This document shows positions 28,248 through 37,224 of a stretch of 64,000 nt of DNA, one piece after another (within the stretch, counting starts at the first letter, position 1; every line of letters begins with the position of its first letter). Made by a program: the position numbers and the translations under genes. A model generated the notes under the pieces. It did no database searches and had not been told where the DNA came from. It saw nothing but the letters and a program-made list of their open reading frames with translations. The stretch is from Siminovitchia fordii DSM 16014 = CIP 108821 (lineage in GTDB: Bacteria; Bacillota; Bacilli; Bacillales; Bacillaceae_C), in the NCBI RefSeq assembly GCF_000374565.1, contig NZ_KB894689.1, positions 62,001 through 126,000 on the forward strand, given 5' to 3'.

Positions 28248-29573
28248 TTGAGTCTTAGTTTAATTGGTCTTATGACGATTTTAGTCATTGTCACTTTACT
28301 AATCAGTGGAAGAGTCACCCCAATTGTTGCTATGGTTATACCACCTATTCTCGGTGCGTTGGCTGCGGGGTATAGTATGGGGAAAATTGGCGGCTTTTTT
28401 GAAAGTGGTGTCGGGTCTGTTATTAATGTTGCCATAATGTTTATCTTTGCGATTATTTTCTTTGGAATTTTGCAAGATGTAGGTCTCTTTGACCCGCTCA
28501 TTAATAAAATGGTCGTTTTTTCACGCGGAAATGTAGTTACAGTGAGTGTTGGAACCGTTTTAATTGCAGCGATTGCGCAGTTGGATGGATCGGGTGCTTC
28601 TACCTTTTTAATAACAATTCCGGCACTTTTGCCATTGTATAAACGATTGAAAATGAATCCATATTTGCTTCTTCTGCTAGTTGGAGGGAGCGCAAGCATT
28701 ATGAATATGCTTCCTTGGGCAGGTCCATTAGGAAGAACGGCTTCTGTATTAAAGATGGATGTAACAGAATTATGGAGACCCCTGATTCCAATACAAATGA
28801 TTGGATTAATATTGATGATTGTCTTAGCGGTTTTTCTAGGAATAAGAGAAAAGAGAAGAATTATTGCGAACTATGGAGCATTGGAAATGGCAGCAGCACT
28901 GGATGCTTCGGCAGAAGATCATCACGAGACTGCCCATTCTACAAGAGATCATTCTTTAAATCGCCCTAAATTAATTTGGGTAAACGCACTTTTAGCATTA
29001 GGCGTTATTGGAGTACTCGTTGCAGGGATTATCCCGGCAGGTTTGGCTTTCATGATTGGTGTAAGTATCGCATTGCCCATTAACTTTAGAAAGGTTAATG
29101 ATCAGATGGAGAGATTGCGTGCCCATGCACCCAATGCACTTACGATGGCCTCCATCATTTTGGCTGCAGGACTGTTCTTAGGGATATTGAATGGAACAGG
29201 GATGTTAGATGCAATTGCAAATGATGTGGTAAAGGTACTGCCTGAAACCGTTACCCCTTATTTGCATATAATCATTGGGGTATTAGGTGTACCGTTTGAT
29301 TTAGTATTAAGTACAGATGCCTATTACTTCGCATTGTTTCCTGTTGTTGACCAAATTGCTGCAAGTGTTGGCGTATCCTCTTTATCTACAGCGTATGCAA
29401 TGATTATTGGAAACATAGTGGGTACTTTTGTCAGCCCATTGGCGCCGGCAGTTTGGCTGGCACTCGGATTGGCAGGATTGGAAATGGGAAAATACCTGCG
29501 CTATTCCCTATTCTGGATGTGGGGACTAAGCATCATCTTAGTCATGATCGCTCTAATTATTGGTGTAATTTGA
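28248..29573 (+). CDS. CitMHS family citrate/carboxylate:cation symporter
   Basis: This is a 441-residue transporter with about eleven membrane segments and the CitMHS family pattern (AQLDGSGASTFLITIPALLPLYKRL; LPWAGPLGRTASVL; STDAYYFALFPV). Family members import citrate complexed with Mg or Ca, or other carboxylates, with protons. The start is TTG 28248 behind GGAAAGGGG; no ATG is available. The upstream two-component system is its likely regulator; the region 28107-28247 would hold its binding site, but I cannot define one. Confidence 0.85.
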   Translation: MSLSLIGLMTILVIVTLLISGRVTPIVAMVIPPILGALAAGYSMGKIGGFFESGVGSVINVAIMFIFAIIFFGILQDVGLFDPLINKMVVFSRGNVVTVSVGTVLIAAIAQLDGSGASTFLITIPALLPLYKRLKMNPYLLLLLVGGSASIMNMLPWAGPLGRTASVLKMDVTELWRPLIPIQMIGLILMIVLAVFLGIREKRRIIANYGALEMAAALDASAEDHHETAHSTRDHSLNRPKLIWVNALLALGVIGVLVAGIIPAGLAFMIGVSIALPINFRKVNDQMERLRAHAPNALTMASIILAAGLFLGILNGTGMLDAIANDVVKVLPETVTPYLHIIIGVLGVPFDLVLSTDAYYFALFPVVDQIAASVGVSSLSTAYAMIIGNIVGTFVSPLAPAVWLALGLAGLEMGKYLRYSLFWMWGLSIILVMIALIIGVI

Positions 29574-29629
29574 AGCAGCGGAACGGTTTTCCTTTCCAGG
29601 AGACTTCCTGCTGCCTGAGAAAAAACGAG

Positions 29630-29660
29630 AATTCCTCCTTCTTATGGGAGGGATTTTTTC
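29630..29660 (+). terminator. Terminator after the CitMHS gene
   Basis: AATTCCTCC (29630-29638) pairs with GGAGGGATT (29647-29655) with one G-T pair, followed by a T-run. Confidence 0.75.
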
Positions 29661-29774
29661 AGCTAAAGTGGAATACTTGACCGTAGATCATTCCAATAGT
29701 ATTCTTGCGATGGTTGGTTAAAGAGGGATGGCTGGCAGGCTATTTTTAAAAAGATGTAAAAAGGAGAATAGCAC

Positions 29775-30491
29775 ATGCAAAATGTAAAAGGAAAAAATGC
29801 TCTGATTACCGGAGCGGGAAGAGGCATCGGCCGGGCAACCGCGATTGCTTTTGCTCGTGAGGGAATTAACGTAGGGCTTGTCGGAAAAACATTTGATCAT
29901 CTGGAGAAGGTGGCCAAAGAACTTGAGAAATTCGATGTAAATGTAGCAGTTGCTGTAGCGGATGTATCAGATCAAGCTGCTGTGACAGCAGCAGTCGAAC
30001 ATGTCATTTCAGACCTCGGTTCCATTGATATATTGATCAATAATGCGGGAATTTCTAAATTTGGAAAGTTCCTCGAGCTTACCCCCGAAGAATTCAAGCG
30101 GATTATTGATGTCAACGTAATGGGAATGTATCATGTGACAAGGGCAGTTTTACCAGGCATGATGGAAAGAAAGTCAGGAGATATTATCAATATCTCTTCC
30201 ACTGCCGGCCAGAAAGGCGGACCAGTCATGAGTGCCTACAGCACTTCGAAATTTGCTGTCTTGGGGCTGACGGAATCACTCATGCAGGAAGCCAGAAAGT
30301 ATAATATCCGCGTATCTGCTTTAACTCCAAGTACAGTTGCCACTGATTTGGCATTTGCTGAAAACCTGACAGACGGCAACCCTGAAAAAGTGATGCAGCC
30401 TGAAGACTTGGCCGAACTCATGGTATACCAGCTAAAGTTGCATCCGCGCGTCTTTCTTAAAGAAGCAGGTCTGTGGTCAACGAATCCATAA
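29775..30491 (+). CDS. Short-chain dehydrogenase/reductase, FabG/YoxD-like
   Basis: This is a 238-residue classical SDR. It shows the nucleotide motif GAGRGIG (near 13-19), NNAG (near 90), catalytic Ser in NISSTAG, and YSTSK with Tyr and Lys. Length and sequence resemble B. subtilis YoxD, annotated as a 3-oxoacyl-ACP reductase. AAAAAGGAG precedes the ATG. It is a single gene with a terminator on each side; the substrate is unknown. Confidence 0.82.
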   Translation: MQNVKGKNALITGAGRGIGRATAIAFAREGINVGLVGKTFDHLEKVAKELEKFDVNVAVAVADVSDQAAVTAAVEHVISDLGSIDILINNAGISKFGKFLELTPEEFKRIIDVNVMGMYHVTRAVLPGMMERKSGDIINISSTAGQKGGPVMSAYSTSKFAVLGLTESLMQEARKYNIRVSALTPSTVATDLAFAENLTDGNPEKVMQPEDLAELMVYQLKLHPRVFLKEAGLWSTNP

Positions 30492-30562
30492 GGAAAGAGC
30501 CCTCCTGTATAATAAAATGTACCCTTTGTAAAGGCGTTTTTTAAAGACTAGGCAGTTTTAGG

Positions 30563-30599
30563 AAGATGATCTCTGTATGAACGGAGGTCATCTTTTTTA
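30563..30599 (+). terminator. Terminator after the YoxD-like gene
   Basis: AAGATGATCTCTG (from 30563) pairs with CGGAGGTCATCTT, with wobble pairs, followed by six T. Confidence 0.8.
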
Positions 30600-30876
30600 A
30601 TTATCTGTATATGTAACTAAAAAAGTTTTATCATCATTTTCACTACTTTTCCAGGTATTTCTCTCTTTTTCTGACATGAATTCTATTAATGGTTATTTGA
30701 AAAAAATTCAAAGCATCCAAGCATTAGTTGGTCAGATGCAGGAAGCAGGCAAGATGAGCATGAATGCTGCAGAGTTAAGAAGTTTATATTAGAATTATCT
30801 TTATTTTCAAGGTAAAATGGGGGCAAACATCTAGAAGGACTCTGTCGGATATGATCATGTAAAAAGGAGAATCAAT

Positions 30877-32004
30877 ATGGTAATTGAAGAAATCAGGCTG
30901 GACCGTCTGGAAATGCCGCTGAAGCATCCATTTGAAACAAGCTTTGGAAAATTGATGAAGAGGGATTTTGTTGTAGTGAGCGCAACAAGCGATGGCATCA
31001 CCGGATATGGGGAAAGTACTGCATTCCCGCTCCCTTTTTATAATGAAGAATCAACTGAAACCGTTCTCTATATATTGAAGGAACTCATCATCCCTCAAGT
31101 TCTAAAAATGGAGAAACTCGAGCATCCGGAGGACCTGGATCAAATATTCCAATCCGTCAAGGGGCACCGCATGGCGAAAGCCGCACTGGAAGGGGCTGTC
31201 TGGGACCTTTACTGTAAAAGGAAAGGCGTATCTCTTTCAAAAGCTCTTGGAGGAACAAAGACAGAAATTGATGTTGGAGTCAGTATCGGGATTGAACCGA
31301 CGATCGAGGAACTGCTCGATCGTGTTGGTAGCTGCATCGACCAAGGCTATAAAAAGATAAAAGTGAAAATCAAGCCTGGCTTTGATGTCAAGCCGATGGA
31401 AGCGATCAGGGAAAGGTTTGGAATGGATGTTCCACTGATGGCGGACGCCAATTCCGCATATACTTTGCAGGACGTGGAGATTTTAAAACAGCTTGATCCA
31501 CTAAAACTCATGATGATTGAGCAGCCGTTGGCTTATGATGATATCATTGACCACGCTACGTTGCAAAAGGAGCTGTCCACGCCTATCTGCCTTGATGAAA
31601 GTATCCATTCTGTTGAGGATGCGAGAAAAGCGGTTGAAATTGGAGCAACTAAAATCATCAATATTAAGGTTGGCCGGGTAGGAGGGCTGGCTGAGGCCAA
31701 AAAGATCCATGATTATTGCCAGTCGATGAATATCCCTGTCTGGTGTGGCGGCATGCTGGAATCAGGTATCGGGAGAGCGCACAATATTGCGATCACTTCA
31801 CTGTCCAATTTTTCCATCCCGGGAGACACATCTCCGTCTGACCGCTACTGGGACCAGGACATTACCGATCCGGAAGTTGAATTTTACAAGCCGGGTGTGA
31901 TCAAAGTGCCGGAAGGACCGGGAGTAGGTTATGGATTAAATGTGCAAGCGTTTCATGATTACGTTGTCCATACCGACACCTTTACAAGAACAAAAACCGT
32001 TTAA
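30877..32004 (+). CDS. N-succinylamino acid racemase / o-succinylbenzoate synthase family protein (copy 2)
   Basis: This is a 375-residue enolase-superfamily enzyme, clearly paralogous to the one at 221-1363. Active-site residues are intact: K162-V-K164, Asp190 (ADANSAY), Glu215 (MIEQPL), Asp240 (CLDES) and Lys264 (INIKVGRVGG). AAAAAGGAG precedes the ATG. The next gene, 15 bases on, is a GNAT acyltransferase; in Geobacillus a GNAT beside this racemase succinylates D-amino acids. So this copy probably racemises N-succinyl-D-amino acids made by its neighbour. OSBS activity remains possible. Confidence 0.85.
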   Translation: MVIEEIRLDRLEMPLKHPFETSFGKLMKRDFVVVSATSDGITGYGESTAFPLPFYNEESTETVLYILKELIIPQVLKMEKLEHPEDLDQIFQSVKGHRMAKAALEGAVWDLYCKRKGVSLSKALGGTKTEIDVGVSIGIEPTIEELLDRVGSCIDQGYKKIKVKIKPGFDVKPMEAIRERFGMDVPLMADANSAYTLQDVEILKQLDPLKLMMIEQPLAYDDIIDHATLQKELSTPICLDESIHSVEDARKAVEIGATKIINIKVGRVGGLAEAKKIHDYCQSMNIPVWCGGMLESGIGRAHNIAITSLSNFSIPGDTSPSDRYWDQDITDPEVEFYKPGVIKVPEGPGVGYGLNVQAFHDYVVHTDTFTRTKTV

Positions 32005-32019
32005 AATCGGAGGGAATCC

Positions 32020-32838
32020 ATGTCGAAAACATACCTGTTTAAACCTGTAACGCAACATGACGAGCTGCAAAAAGCGGTCGATCTGCAAATAGATATATGG
32101 GGAAACGAAATTGTCACTGCCCTCGCTCAATTGGTTGCGGCAATCCATAATGGAGGCTGTGTAATCGGGGCATATGATGGAGACCGGATGATCGGCTTTG
32201 TTTACGGTTTTCCAGGAATCACCGATATTAACGCCAAGCCTCATCTTGTTTCCCATATGATGGCCGTCGATCCCGAATATCGCAATCAGGGGATTGGGGA
32301 AAGCCTTAAACGCAGGCAAAGGGAATGGGCCATTGATAAAGGTTTTGAAAAAATCACCTGGACATTTGATCCATTGGAAATTAAAAATGGTTATTTAAAC
32401 ATGACAAAGCTGGGTGGATACGTCAGGACTTATTACGTCTCCTACTACGGAATCATGCAGGACAAAATCAATAAAGGGATGCCAACGGACAGGTTTCTGC
32501 TGGAATGGGACCTATTGAGCGCACCAGTCGTCCATGTCGGAATGAAAAAAGAAAAGTACCGTAACATCAAAGATTATCCACTTGCGTTGGAGTTTTCCAT
32601 TCAGGATTCACTGCCGGTTTCAGGAGATATCGTTCAGCGTGACGAAGAAAAAGTCCTTCTTATTCCAGTGCCGAAAGATATTCAGAAGCTGAAGAATCAT
32701 TCGTTTAGACTGGCTTTTGATTGGAGAATGAAGATCCGCAACACCATTCAAAAGCTATTTTCAGATGGATATGTGCTTGTGGCGGCAATCCCTTCAGACG
32801 ACGTGGGATATTATGTGTTGGATAAAGAGGAGCAATAA
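32020..32838 (+). CDS. GNAT acyltransferase, candidate D-amino acid N-succinyltransferase
   Basis: This is a 272-residue GNAT-fold protein. The acyl-CoA-binding motif is in HLVSHMMAVDPEYRNQGIGESLKRRQ (around residues 73-98, with the R/Q-x-x-G-x-G core QGIG). The later half is longer than a minimal GNAT, as in the Geobacillus enzyme that transfers succinyl groups to D-amino acids. CGGAGGGA precedes the ATG. It is co-transcribed with racemase copy 2, and a terminator follows. The assignment to D-amino acids is by gene context. Confidence 0.7.
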   Translation: MSKTYLFKPVTQHDELQKAVDLQIDIWGNEIVTALAQLVAAIHNGGCVIGAYDGDRMIGFVYGFPGITDINAKPHLVSHMMAVDPEYRNQGIGESLKRRQREWAIDKGFEKITWTFDPLEIKNGYLNMTKLGGYVRTYYVSYYGIMQDKINKGMPTDRFLLEWDLLSAPVVHVGMKKEKYRNIKDYPLALEFSIQDSLPVSGDIVQRDEEKVLLIPVPKDIQKLKNHSFRLAFDWRMKIRNTIQKLFSDGYVLVAAIPSDDVGYYVLDKEEQ

Positions 32839-32843
32839 TTTGA

Positions 32844-32877
32844 AACGCGGCAGGAGACAGTGTCCGGCTGCGTTTTC
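32844..32877 (+). terminator. Terminator after the racemase-GNAT operon
   Basis: AACGCGGC (32844-32851) pairs with GCTGCGTT (32867-32874), followed by TTTCC. It separates the next gene and argues against that gene starting at 32860. Confidence 0.65.
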
Positions 32878-32901
32878 CATTTTAGAAAGGATGCAACAGA
32901 A

Positions 32902-33528
32902 ATGAAAATGAAAAAAGAAGACCGAATAAGAGTATACGGGGGCCTTGAGGAACTAAGATTGAAACAAGTTTCCACGGGATTATCGAATCAAGAAGAGCGC
33001 CAATTGAATGCAATGCTGGATGAAGCGGCAGAGAAGGATATTCCTGATATCCGGGAATTCCAATGGAATAGCCCCGTGGATATCATTGCCTTTCGAAATG
33101 CCAGTTTCATAGAGGAGCCAGTCAAGCGCAGTTTGCTCGATCGGCTTCTGCAAAGGGAGATGCCTGAGTTTTTCAGTCTTGATGTGCCTAATGAAGAGGA
33201 TTTCACCGGCGACCAGTGGCCGCTTCCGTTTGCTTTGGAAGTCCGGAAGTTCATAGAGGGCGCTGGACTTGATGTGGAATGGGAGAAAGTGCTTCCTGTT
33301 TCCATACATATGGATATGTGGGAAGGTTTCGGCAGGGATGAACTTAATTGGTTTAAACAGCTGCCGGAACCATATTGGTGCCACATGAAGATGACAGAAG
33401 TTGACGATCTGGAAGAAAAGGCAGCAGCCCATAGTGAGGAGATGCTTGAAGCTATCAGGTGGCTGAAGGAGCATTGGAAAGAAGGATACCAAATTTATTT
33501 GGATATAACGGAAATCTTTTATTTCTAA
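32902..33528 (+). CDS. Conserved-looking protein of unknown function (208 residues)
   Basis: The start is placed at ATG 32902 behind AAAGGA, because an earlier GTG lies within the preceding terminator. The product is acidic, soluble and rich in Trp and Glu, with segments such as FALEVRKFIEGAGLDVEWEKV and LKEHWKEGYQIYLDITEIFYF. There is no membrane segment, signal or motif I recognise. It stands alone. Confidence 0.55.
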   Translation: MKMKKEDRIRVYGGLEELRLKQVSTGLSNQEERQLNAMLDEAAEKDIPDIREFQWNSPVDIIAFRNASFIEEPVKRSLLDRLLQREMPEFFSLDVPNEEDFTGDQWPLPFALEVRKFIEGAGLDVEWEKVLPVSIHMDMWEGFGRDELNWFKQLPEPYWCHMKMTEVDDLEEKAAAHSEEMLEAIRWLKEHWKEGYQIYLDITEIFYF

Positions 33529-34010
33529 TGCGCTGTTAATTTTGTTAATGATCGGGTGCTAAGAATCAGTAAACAGGTTATTTTTCAAACGGTCTTGGTG
33601 TGATTGCGCGTATCCATCATTTCGACTGCGGTAATAACCATCGTATTTTTTATTTGGTTAAATAAAGGAGTAGCTAAATAAGGGAACTGAATGGGGCTGG
33701 ATGGCTTTATAAAGATGCCCCAAAAGAAAATCCTGCTCATGCAGGATTTTGGAAACTATTTAAGGCTTCTTTCTTTTTGTCCCTTTTATGAATTGATACC
33801 CAGCCCACTGTTTCTTGCCTCTAAAAGAAGAGGAAAATTTTCGATTGTATTCCCATTATGATCATGGTGAATCAAGTGAACCAGCATGAACAATTCTACA
33901 GTAAACGGCAATGCATCACTCTTAATTATATCCTAGATAGGTTTACGCGTTAGATAAGGTTGTCATGAGATTTGACCAAGACGGATATCATCATGCTGCA
34001 CAATTGTATG
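33529..34010. other. Intergenic region separating the housekeeping part from the catabolic island
   Basis: About 480 bases. It contains one perfect bidirectional-type hairpin at 33727-33750. I see no gene, RNA or repeat in the remainder. Confidence 0.5.
33727..33750. terminator. Perfect 10-bp terminator hairpin
   Basis: AAAATCCTGC (33727-33736) pairs perfectly with GCAGGATTTT (33741-33750) around TCAT. A-tract and T-tract flanks allow action in both directions. Confidence 0.75.
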
Positions 34011-34841
34011 TTAATGATGATCCGGCTTCCAAGATGAAAATCGTCTTTCAATAAGACCCAATAAGGATGTAAGAATTAATCCTGTAATCGTAATGATCAA
34101 TACGCCAACAAACATTCGATCCGTTTGCAGGTTTTGCCCATTGCTTGTCAACTGATATCCAATACCTGCGGTTGAAGCAAATAATTCACCTACAACAACA
34201 GCAATTAGGCCTTGGCCAATTCCTAATCGAATTCCGTTTAAAAGAAATGGCACTGTCGATGGTAAAGCGATTGTTTTAAAGATTTGAAACTCACTGGCAT
34301 TGAATGTACGTGCTGCCTTGATCAGATTTTGATCCAAGGTAACCATTGCCTTCTGAGCACTCATTACAATAGGGAAGAAAGCCATCAAGAATACGATCAC
34401 AATTTTTGACGCGGGCCCAATTCCGAAGGCAATCACAATGACCGGCAAAAGGGCAACCTTTGGTGTTACATACAAACCAGAAATGAAGGGGTTGACTATC
34501 GCATTAAAATATTTATTCCATCCCGAAAACACTCCTATGGGTATACCGACCAATATTGCCAAAGCAAACCCTGCCAAAAATTCGTAACCGCTTACTTTCA
34601 TGTTATCCCAAAAGGAAGCTTCCTGAACCATAGAAACAGATGCTTGCAAAATTTCAATCGGCGAGCTGATAAATAATGGATTTATCCATGCGTTTCGCGA
34701 GGCGATTTCCCAAAGTAAGAGAAACATTGAGACGGAAATGACACTAATAATCAAGGGTTTTTTATCTTTTTTAATCTTCTTTTCTTTATTTAGCTTTATT
34801 CCTGACTCTGCGAATTGGGTAGCACTCTTAGTCATGTTCAT
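34011..34841 (-). CDS. NitT/TauT-type ABC transporter permease
   Basis: This is a 276-residue permease of the SsuC/TauC group. It has a cytoplasmic Lys-rich N-terminus, about six membrane segments, and the EAA-like loop AARTFNASEFQIFKTIALPSTVPFLLNGIRLGIGQG. Its start overlaps the ATPase stop (TAATG). It is the last gene of the minus-strand operon with a matching ATPase and binding protein. The group imports sulfonates, nitrate, thiamin precursors or aromatic acids; the shared operator with the dioxygenase operon suggests an aromatic substrate here. Confidence 0.85.
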   Translation of the reverse strand: MNMTKSATQFAESGIKLNKEKKIKKDKKPLIISVISVSMFLLLWEIASRNAWINPLFISSPIEILQASVSMVQEASFWDNMKVSGYEFLAGFALAILVGIPIGVFSGWNKYFNAIVNPFISGLYVTPKVALLPVIVIAFGIGPASKIVIVFLMAFFPIVMSAQKAMVTLDQNLIKAARTFNASEFQIFKTIALPSTVPFLLNGIRLGIGQGLIAVVVGELFASTAGIGYQLTSNGQNLQTDRMFVGVLIITITGLILTSLLGLIERRFSSWKPDHH

Positions 34842-35665
34842 TAGATTCCCTTCTCTTTATTTTCAAAACCTTGCTTGGAAGACTCATCCTCAATAATTGC
34901 CCATATTTGGTCCACTAATTGTAAGAATTGCGGGTCACGCTTTACACGTAAATCCCTTGGTCGAGGCAGCTGCACATCTATAACTTTGACTAAGCGTCCG
35001 GGCCTAGCTCCAAAGACAAATACCCTATCGGCCAAAAATACCGCTTCGTCAATTTGATGTGTAATAAAGAGACTGGTTTTCTTTGTTTCGCTCCAAATTC
35101 TAAGTAATTCTACTTGCATAAATTCTCTCGTTTGTGCGTCCAATGCTGAAAATGGCTCGTCTAATAATAATAGTGATGGGTCTACTGTTAAGGCACGAGC
35201 CAAATTCACTCTTTGCTGCATTCCTCCTGATAATTCATGAGGATAATGACTTTCAAAGCCTTTTAAGCCAACCATCTCTATGAATTCTCTGGCTTCTTTC
35301 TTTTTATTTTCCGAGATTTCTTTTTGTAATTCAACGCCATAGAGCACATTGTCTAAAACTGTCCGCCAAGGAAGAAGACTAGGATTTTGAAATACCATCG
35401 CCCGGTCTTTGCCCGGACCGTTAATTTTTTGTTGATCTAATAATATTTCTCCTTTACTTGGCTTTAGCAATCCCACCACTGTGTTTAAAAAAGTTGTCTT
35501 TCCACAACCGCTTGGGCCGACGATACAGATAAATTCTCCCTCTTTAATATCTAGATTTATATTCTCCAAGGCTATTACTTCTGCACCAGTTTTATTATTT
35601 ATATAGGTAACATTTAAAAAGCGGGTGGACAATTTTACATTTTCTAACGTATTTGCAGTTCCCAT
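34841..35665 (-). CDS. NitT/TauT-type ABC transporter ATP-binding protein
   Basis: This is a 274-residue ATPase with Walker A GPSGCGKTT, Q-loop MVFQNPSLLPW, signature LSGGMQQR, Walker B LLLLDEPFSALD and switch His FITHQIDEA. That is the SsuB/TauB pattern. The start at 35665 (MGTANT) has AGGAG nine bases upstream; the frame remains open into the preceding gene but without a site. It works with the permease (overlapping) and the binding protein gene just upstream. Confidence 0.87.
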   Translation of the reverse strand: MGTANTLENVKLSTRFLNVTYINNKTGAEVIALENINLDIKEGEFICIVGPSGCGKTTFLNTVVGLLKPSKGEILLDQQKINGPGKDRAMVFQNPSLLPWRTVLDNVLYGVELQKEISENKKKEAREFIEMVGLKGFESHYPHELSGGMQQRVNLARALTVDPSLLLLDEPFSALDAQTREFMQVELLRIWSETKKTSLFITHQIDEAVFLADRVFVFGARPGRLVKVIDVQLPRPRDLRVKRDPQFLQLVDQIWAIIEDESSKQGFENKEKGI

Positions 35666-35690
35666 TTCATACGTCTCCTTTAATAATGGC

Positions 35691-36743
35691 TTATTTGAAG
35701 GCTTCATCTATATATTTGTTTGTCCAAATAACGTCTTCCGCTGTATCTTGTTTTTTAGTAACACCAGATAAATCTTTATATTCAATTAACGGATCTTGGG
35801 CGTTGTCCCATGCTTCTTGATTCATTTCTCCATAACCTTTGAAAGTATCTTTCAATCCGATTAACGATTTTTCAATAATATCTACATCGACGCCTTCAAA
35901 ATAAGGGGAGATTGATTTTGCCGCTTCTGCTGGATTATCACGTGTAAACTCCATTCCTTTCCCAATAGCTCTTACGACTTTTAAAGATGTTTCATGATTT
36001 TTTTCTAGATAATCTTTATCGGCAAACACAACTTCCCATGCCATGTTCTTGTACATCGGTTCCTCCATCATGTCAATCATGATTTCACCAACTTCTTTAT
36101 CTTCTGCATGTAGGCCCATCGGAGGTGAGGCAACCCCTCCATCCACAATTCCTTCTTGCATACCGCCGATTTTTGATCCATCACCCGATAGCTTGACTGT
36201 TTTAAAATCTTTTGGGTCGATGTTATGTAATTTCATTAAGTATCTGGCATAGACATCACCGGAATCACCTACAAGATTTGTACCGATAGTACTGCCGGCC
36301 AATGCTTTTATTTTATCTTCAAACGGTGAATCTTTAGACAAGCCGTTTTCTTTTATATATTTTTTAGAAAAAGTGATTTGAAAAGTTAGGGCAGAGTTTA
36401 AAGATTGGATTGCGACTAAGTTTTCACCTTTATCGAGAGGAGCAAACATACTCCTTGGTCCCGAGACTGCAAACTGTGCTTCACCAGATAATAGGGAAGC
36501 AATTACCTGGGCTCCCCCACCGCCGGAGGCTATTTTGGCTTCAATACCTTCCTCTTTGAAAAAGCCCTGTTCGATCGCTACGTAAAACGGGGCTACCGAC
36601 AAAATTCTCGCTGGTTCGGCAAAGGTGATTTCTTCTAGTTCTTCACCCTTCGAACTCGTTTCTTTTTTCTCCTGGCCGCAGGCAGACATGGTTATGGCTA
36701 AACAAAATATAGCTGCTAGAACACCCAACTTTTTTCTCAACAT
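35691..36743 (-). CDS. ABC transporter substrate-binding lipoprotein (NMT1/THI5-like)
   Basis: This is a 350-residue lipoprotein with a signal peptide and lipobox ending at Cys near 22 (AITMSAC), then a periplasmic-binding fold of the SsuA/NMT1 type (EPARILSVAPFYVAIEQGFFKEEGIEAKIASGGGGAQVIASLLSGE-like region). AGGAGG precedes ATG 36743; an upstream in-frame ATG lies in the operator region. It is the first gene of the minus-strand transporter operon, under a TTGACA promoter with an operator at the start site. The ligand is inferred to be an aromatic acid or related compound. Confidence 0.85.
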   Translation of the reverse strand: MLRKKLGVLAAIFCLAITMSACGQEKKETSSKGEELEEITFAEPARILSVAPFYVAIEQGFFKEEGIEAKIASGGGGAQVIASLLSGEAQFAVSGPRSMFAPLDKGENLVAIQSLNSALTFQITFSKKYIKENGLSKDSPFEDKIKALAGSTIGTNLVGDSGDVYARYLMKLHNIDPKDFKTVKLSGDGSKIGGMQEGIVDGGVASPPMGLHAEDKEVGEIMIDMMEEPMYKNMAWEVVFADKDYLEKNHETSLKVVRAIGKGMEFTRDNPAEAAKSISPYFEGVDVDIIEKSLIGLKDTFKGYGEMNQEAWDNAQDPLIEYKDLSGVTKKQDTAEDVIWTNKYIDEAFK

Positions 36744-36771
36744 ATGGCCATCCTCCTGTTTATTATCCTTG

Positions 36772-36799
36772 TTGTTTTGTATGCAAAACATCGTTTTGT
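36772..36799 (-). promoter_or_regulatory. Operator O1, proposed IclR-family binding site
   Basis: Read on the minus strand, the 28-base site begins ACAAAACGATGTTTT and ends CATACAAAACAA. It is 24/28 identical to the site before the cupin operon. It covers roughly +8 to +35 relative to the predicted start of the binding-protein operon, so a bound repressor would block initiation or early elongation. Confidence 0.65.
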
Positions 36800-36813
36800 C
36801 GATGTTTTGGGTA

Positions 36814-36843
36814 ATTGTATCTTGCTCCTGATATAATTGTCAA
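36814..36843 (-). promoter_or_regulatory. Sigma-A promoter of the minus-strand ABC operon
   Basis: On the minus strand TTGACA (36838-36843) and TACAAT (36814-36819) are 18 bases apart; predicted start near 36807. Confidence 0.7.
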
Positions 36844-37054
36844 TATTTTTTTGCATTTGGGATGATTGGGTCTTTAGTGAAAAAAAGCTATTCATATAAG
36901 TTAAATACCGATAAGTGATAGGAAATAAGGTGAGAAAAAAGAGAGAATTTTGTCGGATCTTGATTTGGGACAAGGTAAGCCCCCTTACTGTTATTGAATA
37001 TATTACTTGTTCATTGACACGACTTTTGATGTAAAAAAGTGTTTCAACTTCATG

Positions 37055-37083
37055 TTGACAAATCTGAATTTAACAATAATAAT
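37055..37083 (+). promoter_or_regulatory. Sigma-A promoter of the plus-strand ABC operon
   Basis: TTGACA (37055-37060) and AATAAT (37078-37083) are 17 bases apart; predicted start near 37090. Confidence 0.65.
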
Positions 37084-37097
37084 TAGAATATCTTTAT

Positions 37098-37125
37098 TTG
37101 TAACAATGTTTTATATTTGAAACAA
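37098..37125 (+). promoter_or_regulatory. Operator O2, proposed IclR-family binding site
   Basis: The 28-base site begins TTGTAACAATGTTTTATA and ends TTTGAAACAA, 20/28 identical to the site before the cupin operon. It starts about 8 bases after the predicted start of transcription. Confidence 0.6.
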
Positions 37126-37224
37126 ATTGTAAGCGTTTCAATTCAAAGGGAGGATTGATACACAAAAAAAGTTGATGGGACATGTAACGAATTTCTGAAT
37201 TGATCATTTAAAAGGGGGAGCAAA

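Larger units (their letters stand above)
36744..37224. promoter_or_regulatory. Divergent regulatory region of the two ABC transporter operons
   Basis: About 480 bases hold two oppositely directed TTGACA promoters, each followed at or near the start site by an operator of the same type (listed separately). No gene is visible. This shared region suggests common control of both uptake systems. Confidence 0.7.

Noticed and set aside
30676-30792. 38-codon frame (MNSINGYLKKIQS...) between the YoxD-like and racemase genes
   Set aside because: Protein-like in part but has no ribosome-binding site and no recognised relative; possibly a decayed gene end.
34875-35057. Many short frames antisense to or out of frame with clear genes
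   Set aside because: They overlap well-supported coding regions and have no ribosome-binding sites or motifs.
37131-37140. Half of a cre (CcpA) site near the second ABC operon
   Set aside because: Only AAGCGTTTCA, about half of the consensus, is present; too weak to annotate.
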